A DNA stretch of 64,000 nucleotides, taken from assembly GCA_023078685.1 (NCBI GenBank), contig JALGAS010000002.1, positions 4,154,001 to 4,218,000 of the forward strand. The letters run 5' to 3'. The translations under genes were made by a program, and so were the position numbers. The notes below the pieces were generated by a model. It did no database searches, was not told the DNA's origin, and saw only the letters and a list, made by a program, of their open reading frames with translations. Each line of letters begins with the position of its first letter. Positions within the stretch are counted from its first letter, which is position 1. Source of the DNA: Neopestalotiopsis rosae. Lineage: Eukaryota > Ascomycota > Sordariomycetes > Amphisphaeriales > Sporocadaceae. This document shows positions 47,546-59,014 of this stretch, piece after piece.

Positions 47546-48665
47546 AGCCCCTTGGTTCAAGAAGAAATGCAGCGTGGTTCGGATGAGTAGGGTCATGATT
47601 GCACAAATATACAGCGCCAGAATCCCGCCACATTACACAAATCAAAGATAACATTTGATAGCTTAGGTAGACGTATATTTAGGGGCCATATCTTCCAAAA
47701 AGGCAGTACATTTAGCTTCAATATACTGTTGGCGAAAAAACGATACAAGAACAGTTAGATATGTAGAGTTAAGCTCAAGGCCACCTGAATCCAAGGCTAC
47801 TTGACGTATAAGGATATGAATGGTGCTGGGGAGAAGAGAAAGAAGAAGAAAAGAATGGGAAGAATAAACATTGAAGACGGGAGTCGCTTTGTTCGCTACA
47901 CAAGTCATATGCAATTTGTGCCCCGCAAGGGTACCTAGATAGCCAGACACAGAGGCCTGGGGCTGTTAGGTGGGGTTATTACACCCTAACCTACCTGAGT
48001 TAGGTACCTGCCGGCAGCTTACCCTGCCGTGGTTCACTTTCCCAAAAAGCCCTGGAGAACCTCTTTTCGCGTCAACTACGAGCAATCATCAATTGCCTAC
48101 GCTTGTTTGAGAACTGGCATTGTTAATGGAAGACAGCACTTGGAGCACATCCTCGTATTTGAATTGATCCTCTCGTCATTATCGCATCGTTCTAGTCTCT
48201 GCTGTGCGAAGTCACCGCTCCTCGCTTGAGAGAAGAAGTGTGTTCTGGCAATGCGCATAGTATCCTTCCTACAAAGCAGTTCAACAGAGTTCAACGCCAA
48301 ATGCCCCAAGCCAGCGCTTCAGCACGCCAGCCTTATTCGGCGCTGAGCGCAAAGAATTCCATACCAGAGAATGGTAGAGGCAATATGCCTAGTAGGCACT
48401 TGAACTACCAATGGACAATCGCTCGTTAGTCACACGGCAAAGGAACGAACACAGAAGCAGTCGCGAGAAATCAAGTATATTCTATCAGTCTATGACAAGG
48501 AAAAGCTGAAAACAAAAACGACGCCATACGGTCCAATAAGTTCAAACTGAGAGGGACCTTGCCATACCACATCAAAAGAAAAAGGAAAAGACAAACAACA
48601 TATTCAACTCTTGCCTGTATCCGTCCACTGTCAATCTTATGTTGCCTTGCTTTTCCAGTCGCGTG
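47546..48665. other. Convergent 3' region, P450 B and HR-PKS
   Basis: About 1.1 kb between two 3' ends. Contains the imperfect inverted repeat CCTAAC...GTTAGG near 47986-48006. No gene seen. Confidence 0.5.
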
Positions 48666-51600
48666 CTATTTCTGTGCGACGACTGCCTCCTCAACAAACT
48701 CAGCCAGGACCAGCAGCGACTTCTGAGCACTCATGATGTGCAGGAACGGCACGTCAACCCGAAAAGCTGCCCAGAACCACGAGCGGAACTCGGAAGCAAT
48801 CATACTGTCAACACCAAACTCGGGCAGAGCTTTCCTCTCGTCGACCTGGTCCAGTGGCATAAGGATCAAGCTGGAGAACCGCTTCTTCATCATGTTGAGA
48901 ATGGCTTCCTGCATGCTTGGCGCGCTCGCCTCAGAGGCCAAAGCAGCCGAGATTGCCGCCGTGGGGCAGTCTTTAAACCAAGGAGCAGCAGTGGCAGAGG
49001 CAGAAGACGCCGCAGAGCCGGAACCAGAGGACGCACGGGCGCGGGCCTCTTGTTCAGCTTGGAAGGCGGCGAGGAGCACAGCCGCGCGGGCTTCGACCAG
49101 TACACCGTGGGTAGTGACGTCGAACCCGCGGGCGGTCAAGGAGCGGAGGCCGTCAGCTTCCAGGCCAGTCAGAAGGTGGGACTCGGATACAGCAGCATCC
49201 TTCTCCGAGGCCAGGGCGAGATCCACGACCTGGAGGAGCTCATCCTCATTGAGAGGCTGAATACCCTTGCGAAGCAAAAGGGCTTCGATCTCTGGGTTCT
49301 CGTGCAGATATCCGACTTCGGAGATCATACCCAAGCCTACGGACACGCAAGGCTGACCTCTGGATCGGCGCCAGCGGGCAAATGCGTCCAGGAAACCATT
49401 GGCGGCACAGTAGTTACTCTCAGTCGCCGTGCCGACAGTACCGGAAATGGACGAGGTAAGCAGGAAGAAGTCGAGTTGGTATCCTACGGCAACTCGCTCA
49501 ACTGCGTTGTGCAAGTTCCAGGTGCCCTGGTACTTGGGGTCAATACCTGTGTGCCATGCCTCGTTGGTCATCCGCGTGTAGAGGGCCTCGTGAAGACCCA
49601 TAGCTGCCTGGACTATACCACCAATCTGTCGACCAGTGGCCACGCAAGCTGCTACGGCTGCCGTCACGTCGGCGGCTTTGCAGACATCACCGCGGACAAC
49701 GTGCACAGTGGCGCCGGATTGTTCAAGTCTATCGACGAGTTGCTTTGCACTAGGCTTGGCGGCTCCGGATCTGCCCAAGAAAACAAAGTGTCTCGCACCA
49801 CGAGACATCATCCATCGACTCAGACTGCGTCCAAGACCGCCAAGGCAACCAGCCAGAAGATAGATCTTCTCGCTGTCAAACTGGCTCAGGTAAGCAGGCG
49901 GAGCAACAGGAACAAGAGCCTGGGAGTCTTCCATGGAGATCACAACCTTGCCAACACGGTCCTTGTTGCCGAAATAACGGTACGCCTGGGAGATCTCGGT
50001 GATATCGAAGACGCGGGTAGGGAGGGGCTCAATCTTGCCGGCACGGTAGAGCTCAAGAGTATCAACCATGAGGCGATCCCAGATAGCGCGGTTGTGGGGG
50101 TTGGTAGCGTAGAAGAGCTCCGAGAGGTCAAAGGCAGTAAAGGTGGCGTTCTTGAGGAAGACTCGCATATCCAAGCGGCCGGCGTCAATAAGCTCGCGCT
50201 TACCCACTTCAACGAAGCGGCCAAAGTCGGCAAGACAGTCTTCCCAACTGCAGTGCATCAGGTCGCCCACGAGTGAATTCAGAATCACGTCGACACCACG
50301 ACCACCGGTGGCGGTAGCAATGCCCTGAACGAAGGAGTCATCGCGCGAGCTGAAGATATGCGATTCGGGCACTCCCAGTTCCTTGACCAAGTAATCACGC
50401 TTTGCCTGAGAACCGCATGTGGTGTAAACGGTAGCACCGAGTTGCTTGGCTACAGCAATGGCTGCGATACCGAAACCGCCAGATCCAGCGTGAATCAGAA
50501 CCGACTCACCCTTGCGGATATGGGCTCGATCGTGCAGAGCGTAAAGAGCTGTAGCATAGACAACAAGTAGAGTGGGAACGACAATGAAGGACTCGTGATC
50601 TAGGAGGGGGTGGACACATCCAACAGGCACGCGCGCCGTTGTGCCAATGTGGAAGGGCGCGTAAGCCACGACTCGGGTACCCACGTTTAGGGATGAGCCA
50701 GGGCCGACGGCAGATACAACACCGGCAAAATCGAAAGCCGTCGTCTTGTTGCGAGTCTCGACACGGCCGGCCATGGCATAGACGTCCTTAGCATTCAGAC
50801 TCACAGCCTTGACCTCAATATCGACGTAACCCTCGGCGGGGCCCTCGCTATCGCCAGGCTCACATGTCTGCTGGAAGTACATCGTATCGGTGACACCAGG
50901 GCGGCCGATAGTCAGGCGGGCCGGGTTGGCGGAAGCCAGTGTCTGCGTCTCGGCCTTCACCATCTGTGGATCAATGCGGCGCCGGAACAGCGAGTTAGTC
51001 TCGACATCAGGAGTGTAGCGACTAATGTGCATAAGCCCATCGACCGAAATGAACTCGCAGTCATCCGCCTCGCTCAGAGCTACCAAAGCCGACACAACAT
51101 TGCTGCATAGCTCTTCGACCTTGACGGGGCTTGCGTGCCTTTGCTTCTGAGCGAGGGCAGAGCCAATATCGAGAACAGACCATCGTAGGCGAGGCTGCTC
51201 AAGCATTACGGCACGAGACAGGCCACTCGACAAGGTGAGAGTAGGGTCCGGGCTGTTGCCCAACATGCCGGCACCCGTAATCCAGAGTAGGTCGGGCACC
51301 ACATCTGTGATCTTTCGGCGGAGGTCGTCCATAGCCTGAGGGCTGATGGAAGCCAGAAACTCGCTCTCGACCTCGAGGAGCGAGATAGCCAAGTCATTGT
51401 CCTTGACCTTGATCGTGTGGAGCTTTTCAAGTCCGACGACGTTGACTTCATTAACATCAGCCTGGGTCTGTAAGTAGTTGCTTAGAATCTTGGCAAATTC
51501 GGTGGTGCATGGGGAGGCACGGTCGGAGTGGACAATGACAGCATCCCGTCCTTGCAACTTTGCCATGGGCTCCGATGATGTGACAGGCTTGACAGCCAAG

Positions 51601-54600
51601 ACAACTTGAGCTCCCATGTTCCAGACGTTGAAGCCTGCAGCTTCGAGTTGATCAACCGCCGCCTCGGACTTGCGCATGATGACTACACCACGGTCGGAGA
51701 GCATGGATGCGAGGCTGTTATCCTCGTCTGACTTCTTTGCCCAAACCTTAGCGCTCTTCTTGCTGGTACTCAGCTTGGGGATCAAGACCACGTCAAAGGC
51801 ATCGATCGCACCCTTTTCGCTGTCTTCGATGGACAGCTCACCCTTGTCGCCGACCAGATCGGCTGACTGCCACGATTGGATGCGAGGGAAGGCTGTGTCT
51901 TTGCCGAGCATGTGCTGCCACTCTTTGGCCTTGTAGCCTTCGCCGCCGCCCACCTCCAAGACGCGCATGCGAGGCTGCTTGTGGCCTACCAGAGTCAAAA
52001 GTGCGCCGATAACAGCCAGACTCTCGTCATCCTTCACATCGTCCGTCTGGGCCTCCACAAAGGAGTCGACAGCCTTGCGCAAGGCGGCACCGGATTCAGG
52101 TCCCAGGCGAAGCACATCGGGGTGCCACTCGACGCGGAGAGTGGGTTGACGCTGGGTGTAAAGGGCAACAGGATCAGCACCTAGGCCCTCATCGCCGCCC
52201 TCGGTCTTGGAATCCTGCAGCTGGTGCTGGGCGACTGAGATGTCATTCTTTCCCGTGTACCGGGCCATTCTACCATCGCGGTAGTCGACGACCAGAGCAC
52301 CGTTGGCGTCCCGGATGGTTCCATCGATTCTGCCAGACGAGAAACCCATTTCTTCGGATCGCACGTGGACCTCGCCCTCCTCGGCAGAGGTCGGGGACTG
52401 GATGCGCATCTCGGCGAAGAAGACGGGCAGCCATGTCTTGAGCGCTGTGACCTTGCCAGCAGTGCCGCTGAGGCAGGCAGCCTGGAGACCGGCATCAATA
52501 GTGATGGGGTGGACAGGGTAGAACTCATAGGCGCCGCTGACAGTAGGCTCCATCTTGGCGGTGGCAATGGCCTCACGACGGACACGAGCACTGTCGGTGC
52601 GAAGGGTGGTAAGGGATCGGAACTGGGGCCCGAACTGGAGGCCTTCCTGGTGCCACTTGGTGTACCACCGGCCAGTAGTCGCCCAGTGGTCGAATGCTTC
52701 AGTATTCGCAACAGTGGTGCAGGTAGCATCAACATTGCGGCGCTCAACGACGCGGATGCTGCCAGTGCAGTGGACCTTTGTCTGGTTCGTCGTCCAGAAG
52801 ATGGACGAGATGTTGAAGTCATGCCAGTCGGCCGAGGCATTCGCTCCAGAGATCTTGCGTCGCGACATGGTAGTGTGCAGTTCTAGGTCCTTGGCTGCCT
52901 CGTCCGTCTCGTTGGGGATGACCAGCGCCGCGCTGATGTTCACGTTTCGCAACTCGAAACCCACATCCTTCTTGGAACCATCCTTCAGCTGGTGCTTGAT
53001 TCCAGTCACCTGAGATACGGCTTCGATGGCCATGGCCATGTATCCGGCGCCAGGGAATACCACCTGGTCCTCGAGCTTGTGATCCTCGATCCACGGCATC
53101 TCCTTGGGCTTCAAGCAGTTGCGCCACGTGTAATCGATGCCGTTTCCGGTCAGAGCTGGTGTTCCCAGCAGCTCGTGACGGAGGTACTTGCGGTTGCGGA
53201 GCTCAATGCTGGTTCGAGGCTCATTCCACAGGAGACCAGCCGAGTAGTCCCAGGGGTAAGGTGCAAGCGCGGTAAGGAACCGTTTGCTGGAAGAGCCGTT
53301 CGACTTGTTGACAGAGTCCAACTCAATGCTGTGGCCCAGGACAAAGAGACTGCCGGCCAGTGTCTTGACCGCGGCGTCGGCGTTTTCCTTCCTGATCAGA
53401 GTGGACAAGTAAGGGAGAGACTTCTCGTCGACGCCCATCGACTTGCGAATTTGCTGGATGGGACCCTTCAGAGCGGAGTGAGGACCAATCTCGATTAGCT
53501 GCATCTTCTTGGGGCTGCTGGAGATAGCTGCCTGGGCCAATGACTTGAGAGCCGAGCTGAACTGCACGGGCTGCTCGAGATTCTGTCGCCAATAGGCGGC
53601 GTTCGTCTCAAGTCCCATGCTCGAATCGAGGACACTGAGGCGGTCGGGATTGTGACCGACGGAAGAGAACATTAGAACCTTTGCCTTACCGCTGTTCGAC
53701 GAGTCGTCGGATGAGAAGCCTGAGTCGGAATCTTCGGTTTCCGAGGCAGCCAGAATTGGCTCAATGAGGCTCTGGTACAGTGGCCCAATCTCCTCCATCA
53801 TGTGCGAGTGGTATGCGCGTCCGTTGGTCTCAAGCTTGCGAGCAAACTTGCCCTGGCCCATCAGCTCTGCTTCAAGGGCGTCAATAGCGCTCGGGGATCC
53901 ACTGAAAGTCACACTCTCGGGAGAGTTGACACAGGCAACACGAGCCTCGCATTGAAAGCCCTTGGCTTCGAGGAGAGATTTGGCATCGTCTGGTCCCAGA
54001 CCGGCAGCCATCATGCGGCCGTTGGAGGTCAGCGACTTGACGGAGAAGCCGCGAAAGTAGGCGACGAGTATGGCTTGCGAAGCACTCAACATGCCGGCGG
54101 CATAGGCAGCGGCCATCTCACCTGAAGAATGACCCACGACCGATGTGGGCTTAATACCATAGCTGCGGAGCATTTCGACGAGACCGATCTGGACAGCCGT
54201 GCAGATAGGCTGGCTGCGCTCGGCGTCGCTGATACGGCTAGTCTCAGGACCTTCCAGCAGTGTCTGTTCCAGAGTCCACGACGGAGCATAAGGGGCAGGC
54301 AGTGCTTGGAGCACCTTGTCAAGCTTGTGGATCGTTTCAAGGAACAGCTGACTTTCCGATAGGAGCTCCTTGGCCATACCGGCATATTGCGCTCCCTGTC
54401 CAGTGAACACAAAACCGTAAGGCAAAGCGTCGTTGGTTCGCTTCTCTGCTACCGAGGTCTTGGTCACTTTGACAGTCTCAGTACCGTCGACACTTGCCAA
54501 TACGTAGCCACGGAAAGACAGCTGGTCGCGGCCATGAGTCAGGGTGTAAGCCAGGTTCTGCAGTTCTTCACGGCTACTGCATCGTGATGCTGCAGCAGAG

Positions 54601-56191
54601 ACTTGCTCTGCAACGGTCTTGAGAGAGTTGGCTGATCCGGCCGAGACAGGCAGCAGAACGTGATTCTCAGTGGTCATGGGCTTCTTCTCCTCCAGCTCCA
54701 TGATCTCCTTGGGTGCAGATAGACCGAGGTAGCTCTCGGTGGACTCAAGAATGACGTGGGCGTTGGCACCTCCGTAACCAAACGAGTTGATACTGGCACG
54801 GCGGAGCGCGCGAGGCCATTTTTCCATCTGGGTTGCCACTTTGACGTTGCGTTCAGCCAGCACCACTGATTGAAAAGCTACGTTAGCACATGGATATAGA
54901 TCGTTGATTCAGAGCAGATGGACTTACACTTGGGGTTCAATGTCTTGACTCCATAAGATGGGGCAATTCGGCCCTCCTCCATTGACTTGACGACTTTGAT
55001 GATCGATGTGAGGCCGCTGGCTCCCTCACTGTGGCCGACATTGGTCTTGACACTGCCAATCAACAGAGGAGGTCCAACGGGGCGAGAGAAGCACCTTCCG
55101 ACAGCGTCGACCTCGATGGGGTCTCCAACGGGGGTTCCGGTACCGTGGCACTCGACATAGTCCGTCTCGGTCAGCTTGAGGCCGGCCTCGCGGTATGCCT
55201 GGCGCATGACGACTTCTTGCATCTCACCGCTGGGCAGGGAGATACCCGGGGTGCGTCCGTTTGCGTTGATGGCACTGCCGCGGATGATGGCCCGGATTGG
55301 ATTGCCATCACGGAGAGCCGCCGAAAGGCGCTTGATGTAAATGGCATTCACAGCCTCGGCACGGCCATAGCCATCGGCCGAGGCGTCAAAAGTGTGGCAG
55401 GTACCGGTTGGCGACAAGACACCACTTTTGGCCGCACCAATGTGCGGCTCCGGAGACATGATCAAGTTGGCGCTGGCCACGATGGCGCTCTCGCAGTCGC
55501 CAGTCTTGATGGCGTTGGCGGCCTGATGCAGCGCATAGACGGACGAGGAGCAGGCCGTATCCACGGTGAAACTGGGACCCTGGAGGTTCAGAACATGACT
55601 GATACGGTTGGACATGATGGTAGCGCCCGAACCCGACGCCTGATATCTGTGGATGTAGTCGGGGTCGCGGGCCTGCATGGGCTGGAAGTCGACCGAGAAG
55701 TTGGCGACAAAGACACCCGTCTTGGAGCCCGAGACGCTCTCCATGGTGGTGCCCGAGCTTTGCAGGCACTCGTAGACAACCTGCAGAAGCTTTCGCTGCT
55801 GCGGGTCCATGTACGTGGCTTCGAGGTTGTTGATGCCAAAGAAGCTGTTGTCGAACTCGCGCACATCGTCCTTGATGAAGTAACCACCAGGGACGTTCAT
55901 GCTGCCGCTGCGGTTGGCATCGGGGTGGTAGTAGCCCTCGATGTTGTATCGCTCGGCCGGAACAGTTCCCTGGGCCGACTTTTGGTCGACGAGGAACTGC
56001 CACAAGTCGGCGGGGGAGCTGATGTCGCCGGGCAGGCGGCAGGCCATTCCGACGATGCAGAGGGCATCTCCCTGTGGCGAACCACTGACGCTGACGGCCT
56101 CGCTGCCGACGGCGCTTTGTTCTCGCTGGAACCCATTCACAAGCACGACGCTCGACGCCTCGCTGGTGTTGGCACTGTTCAAGGAATCCAT
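48666..56191 (-). CDS. Highly reducing type I polyketide synthase, 2,487 aa
   Basis: Exon 1 is 56191-54928 and exon 2 is 54865-48666; the 62-bp intron joins LNPK/LVLAERN. Domain order with approximate residues: KS 42-460 (Cys214 in DTACSSS, His349 in ECHGTGTPVGD, His387 in NVGHSEGA); AT 560-880 (GQGAQYAGMA, nucleophile in VVGHSSGEM); DH 985-1260 (His in WIEDHKLEDQ, Asp in TIDAGLQ); a shortened methyltransferase-like region near 1396 (LEVGGGEGYK); ER 1748-2066 (HAGSGGFGIAA); KR 2096-2300 (LLAGCLGGLGRS, YCAANGF); ACP with Ser in FGVDSM near 2441. There is no thioesterase or reductase domain, so release needs a partner. The MT region is shorter and less conserved than active ones, suggesting an unmethylated chain. 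This is the backbone enzyme; the neighbours suggest a salicylaldehyde-type scaffold. Confidence 0.95.
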
Positions 56192-56245
56192 TGTAGATGT
56201 TTATCGTTGTGTAAGTGCGGTTGAGTGTGGAAGGATGGCGAGTTG

Positions 56246-56333
56246 GAATCTAAGGTAAGTCTAAGTGTAATGAGTCTTAAAAATGATTCTAAGAAATGAT
56301 TCTAAGAGATGAGTCTAAAGAGGTGAGTCTAAT
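56246..56333. repeat. About seven copies of a 13-bp tandem unit (GA[GT]TCTAAG-like)
   Basis: Units begin near 56246, 56258, 56272, 56285, 56298, 56311 and 56325. The core is GA[GT]TCTAA with a 12-14 bp step. The array starts about 55 bp upstream of the PKS ATG, so it lies in the 5' UTR or core promoter. Confidence 0.7.
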
Positions 56334-56941
56334 TGAGGTGAATGTGTAACACGGTGATAATGGCGACTTGAGTCTTTTGATCTAAAATGGCAGAAAATGA
56401 GAATGCGTTGCGAAGACGACCGAGTGTCTATGACTTGAGAAGTGAGTTGATAGCGAATAACAAAAACATCAGAGATACCCATCATTCAAGAGTCTTAATA
56501 TAATCATGACCATCACCACATAGCTCATGGTATAAATTTAGTGTAAGTGGGACTATAGTCTGGTGTCCTGGGCTGGCCAAGTACGGAGATATTACAGTCC
56601 GTGGTATCCACCACGGCCAGATTTTGACTAGTATTCTGACAGGATTCACCAACACCTGGGACTCTGAACGATTTCCGGAGTTTACCAGCCGACACTGTGA
56701 AGAAAATGCGTTCGGTTCGTCAATTGAGGCGGAATTGAATCCTCTGCGTCGGAATCGTCCTAGCATGCATTGCGCTTTGGATGACAGGCAGCTGATAGCG
56801 CGAGCAAAACATGGTCGCCTATTCTGCCTAGGTGCGTATCGCGCGCCCTTGCTCGCTGAAGGATTCACGGTCGGAGTTGTTCAGGTGATTGAACCTGGAT
56901 TTACCTCCCTGCGCCTCACTTCGGTGAAACTGGCCAAAGAC

Positions 56942-56964
56942 TTTTTTTTTTTTTTTTTTTTTTT
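56942..56964. repeat. Poly-T run of 23
   Basis: A homopolymer in the PKS/SDR 2 promoter region. It may be a nucleosome-depleting dA:dT tract or the poly-A tail of an old retroinsertion on the minus strand; no element is visible next to it. Confidence 0.6.
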
Positions 56965-57345
56965 CCGCTTGAGTTGTAGGAGAGATCCCAAATAGCTTAA
57001 ACTCCGTTTGGAGGACTCACATGACTGCATACTCGCAATGCCGTACCTCATTGCACGGCGACCAAACTACCTTAGTGAACATTATTTTGCCATACATTTC
57101 CTCGTTCATCGCGTAGTGCCATCTCTTAGAATTCCATGCATTAATGAAAAAGAAAGAAGATGAAGAAGAGATCAGCACTTCGACAAAAACCCCTGCTTTC
57201 CCCAGCCAACCTTTCGGGTGGCTAGCATTTCTTCTTTCCTCCCATGCATAGCTCGTTATATGTGTGATTGATTTAGAAGAGCTTCCAGTTTTTGTGTACC
57301 GCACATGCAAGCAGGCGTTTCCTTCCAATTGACACTTTATAATAC

Positions 57346-58361
57346 ATGGAAAGCATGGAACTTCAGGGCAACGCATTAGTGGTTGGTGGAGGTAAGTAGA
57401 TCTCCCACCTTATATTGCCAGTCTAATGTCACCATCACACGGACATATCCTAACCTCGTTGGACTGACTATCATGATCTTCTAGGTAGCGGTATTGGAAA
57501 AGCATGTGCTTTACATCTTGCCAAGGAGGGCGCCTCGTCCGTCATGGTCGCAGACTTGTCTGTAGACACGGCGAAAATAACCATGGGAGAGTGCATCGCC
57601 GTCGCCACGAACCCCGAGTTCAGAGGCTTCGCTGTTCATGTCGACGTTACCAATGAAGATTCCGTTGTTGATTTATTCACAGTGGCAAGCAAAGAGTTGC
57701 ATCGCATTGACTACTGTGTCAACAGCGCCGGTGTAAGTACCAACCATGTCCAACCCTGCACGTCATTACAGAAGAGAATCTGCTTGACAGCTCCATCCTT
57801 CTTCCTCAGATTGGGGCACAAGGCGCCGCTGATGTCGCCAACCTCTCGCGATCCGAGTTCCAGCGCTTCCTCGAGGTGAATGCCACGGGCACCTTTCTCG
57901 TCACGCGGCAAGCATCAATCGCCATGCGAGCCCAGGAGGCCAATCCCGTCGTCCACCCCGACGGCGGCGGCAGCACCGCAAGTCGAGGCACGACGCGCGG
58001 CGCGATTGTCAACACGGCCTCGGCCTCTTCGCTGGTGGCGACCAGGGGCGTCCTGGCCTACACCACGTCCAAGCACGCGGTCCTGGGCCTGGTCAAGAAC
58101 GCCGCCCTCGACAATGCGGCCTACGGGATCCGGGTCAACTGCGTCTGCCCGTCCTGGGTCGACACGCCCATGGTGCGCCAGGCCATTGAGGGCGTCGAGG
58201 GCCTGGGCGACATGATCCAGGCCGCCGTACCCATGGGCCGGCTGGCGCACCCCGACGAGGTGGCTGATGTCGTGGGGTTCTTGTGTGGTCCGCGGTCCAG
58301 CTATATCACCGGGTGCGGGCTGATTGTTGACGGTGGCACGACGTTGGGCTCTGTCAGGTAG
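57346..58361 (+). CDS. Classical short-chain dehydrogenase/reductase, 281 aa
   Basis: Exons: 57346-57391, 57485-57732 and 57810-58361. The first intron splits the cofactor loop GG/GSGIGKACAL. Further motifs are DVTN, NSAG (end of exon 2), the catalytic Ser in VNTASASS, YTTSK and the PG-like segment CPSWVDTPMV. The C-terminus (SYITGCGLIVDGGTTLGS) is typical of tetrameric classical SDRs. It should use NAD(P)(H) for an alcohol/ketone conversion. It is transcribed away from the PKS out of a shared promoter region, which argues for co-regulation. Comparable SDRs occur in the trichoxide, sordarial and flavoglaucin clusters, where they set the oxidation state before aromatisation. Exact substrate unknown. 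Confidence 0.9.
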
Positions 58362-59014
58362 TGACGGTCATTTTCCATCGTGCTTTTAATGCAAGAATGG
58401 ACTCTTGAGACTATATGTTCTGAAAATTTTGTGTTTTTTTCTGATTATCTGGGGTAATAACATGCTCTATTACTACTGTCTCACATTACTAGCTGTGCAT
58501 GAGTGAAAAATGCCAACGCCTCTGTAGTTTCGGATTTCTTGACGTCAAATTGTTCTAGATAATACGAAGATTTTCCTGATCTCTACATAATGTTGTTTAA
58601 ATGAGGAGCCAGCGAATATGATTACAAAGATGCGCCATTCAGAGTCAAAGCATGTGTCTTGGGAACATTCAGCCCGCCCTTGCAGCACAGCCATATTATT
58701 TCTGGCCATGTCCGATGCACTACACTTTGACCACATCAAGAACCTGCAAGCGCATCGCGCATCAACTCAAACCTCAATAGAAATGAATCCGCAAGCCGAA
58801 ACACGTATGCGCCAATGGTTCGATATGCCCCAGATCTTGGAATGGGTATAGATAGACCGAAAGAAACCACAATAATGATAGGTCAAGAAATAGTCAATAC
58901 AGTTCAATTGTCTAGGCCCCAATCTATCAAAATGGCAAAAGAAAGTCAAAATAGTACTAATTGATCTACAGTCCCGTTCCCATTCTCAGCCAAAATGGCA
59001 AGCGAGCTTACAAA
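58362..59014. other. Convergent 3' region, SDR 2 and SDR 3
   Basis: About 650 bp, AT-rich, two facing 3' UTRs. No gene. Confidence 0.5.

Larger units (their letters stand above)
56192..57345. promoter_or_regulatory. Bidirectional promoter between HR-PKS and SDR 2
   Basis: 1,154 bp between divergent starts. Contents: a tandem array of about 13-bp units (56246-56333) next to the PKS start, a run of 23 T (56942-56964), and a purine-rich stretch near 57145-57170. No coding signal. Confidence 0.55.

Noticed and set aside
48639..50276. A 545-codon plus-strand frame
   Set aside because: It is antisense to the KR and ACP region of the PKS, whose minus-strand domains are unmistakable.
55031..56224. 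A 397-codon plus-strand frame
   Set aside because: It is antisense to the KS domain of the PKS.
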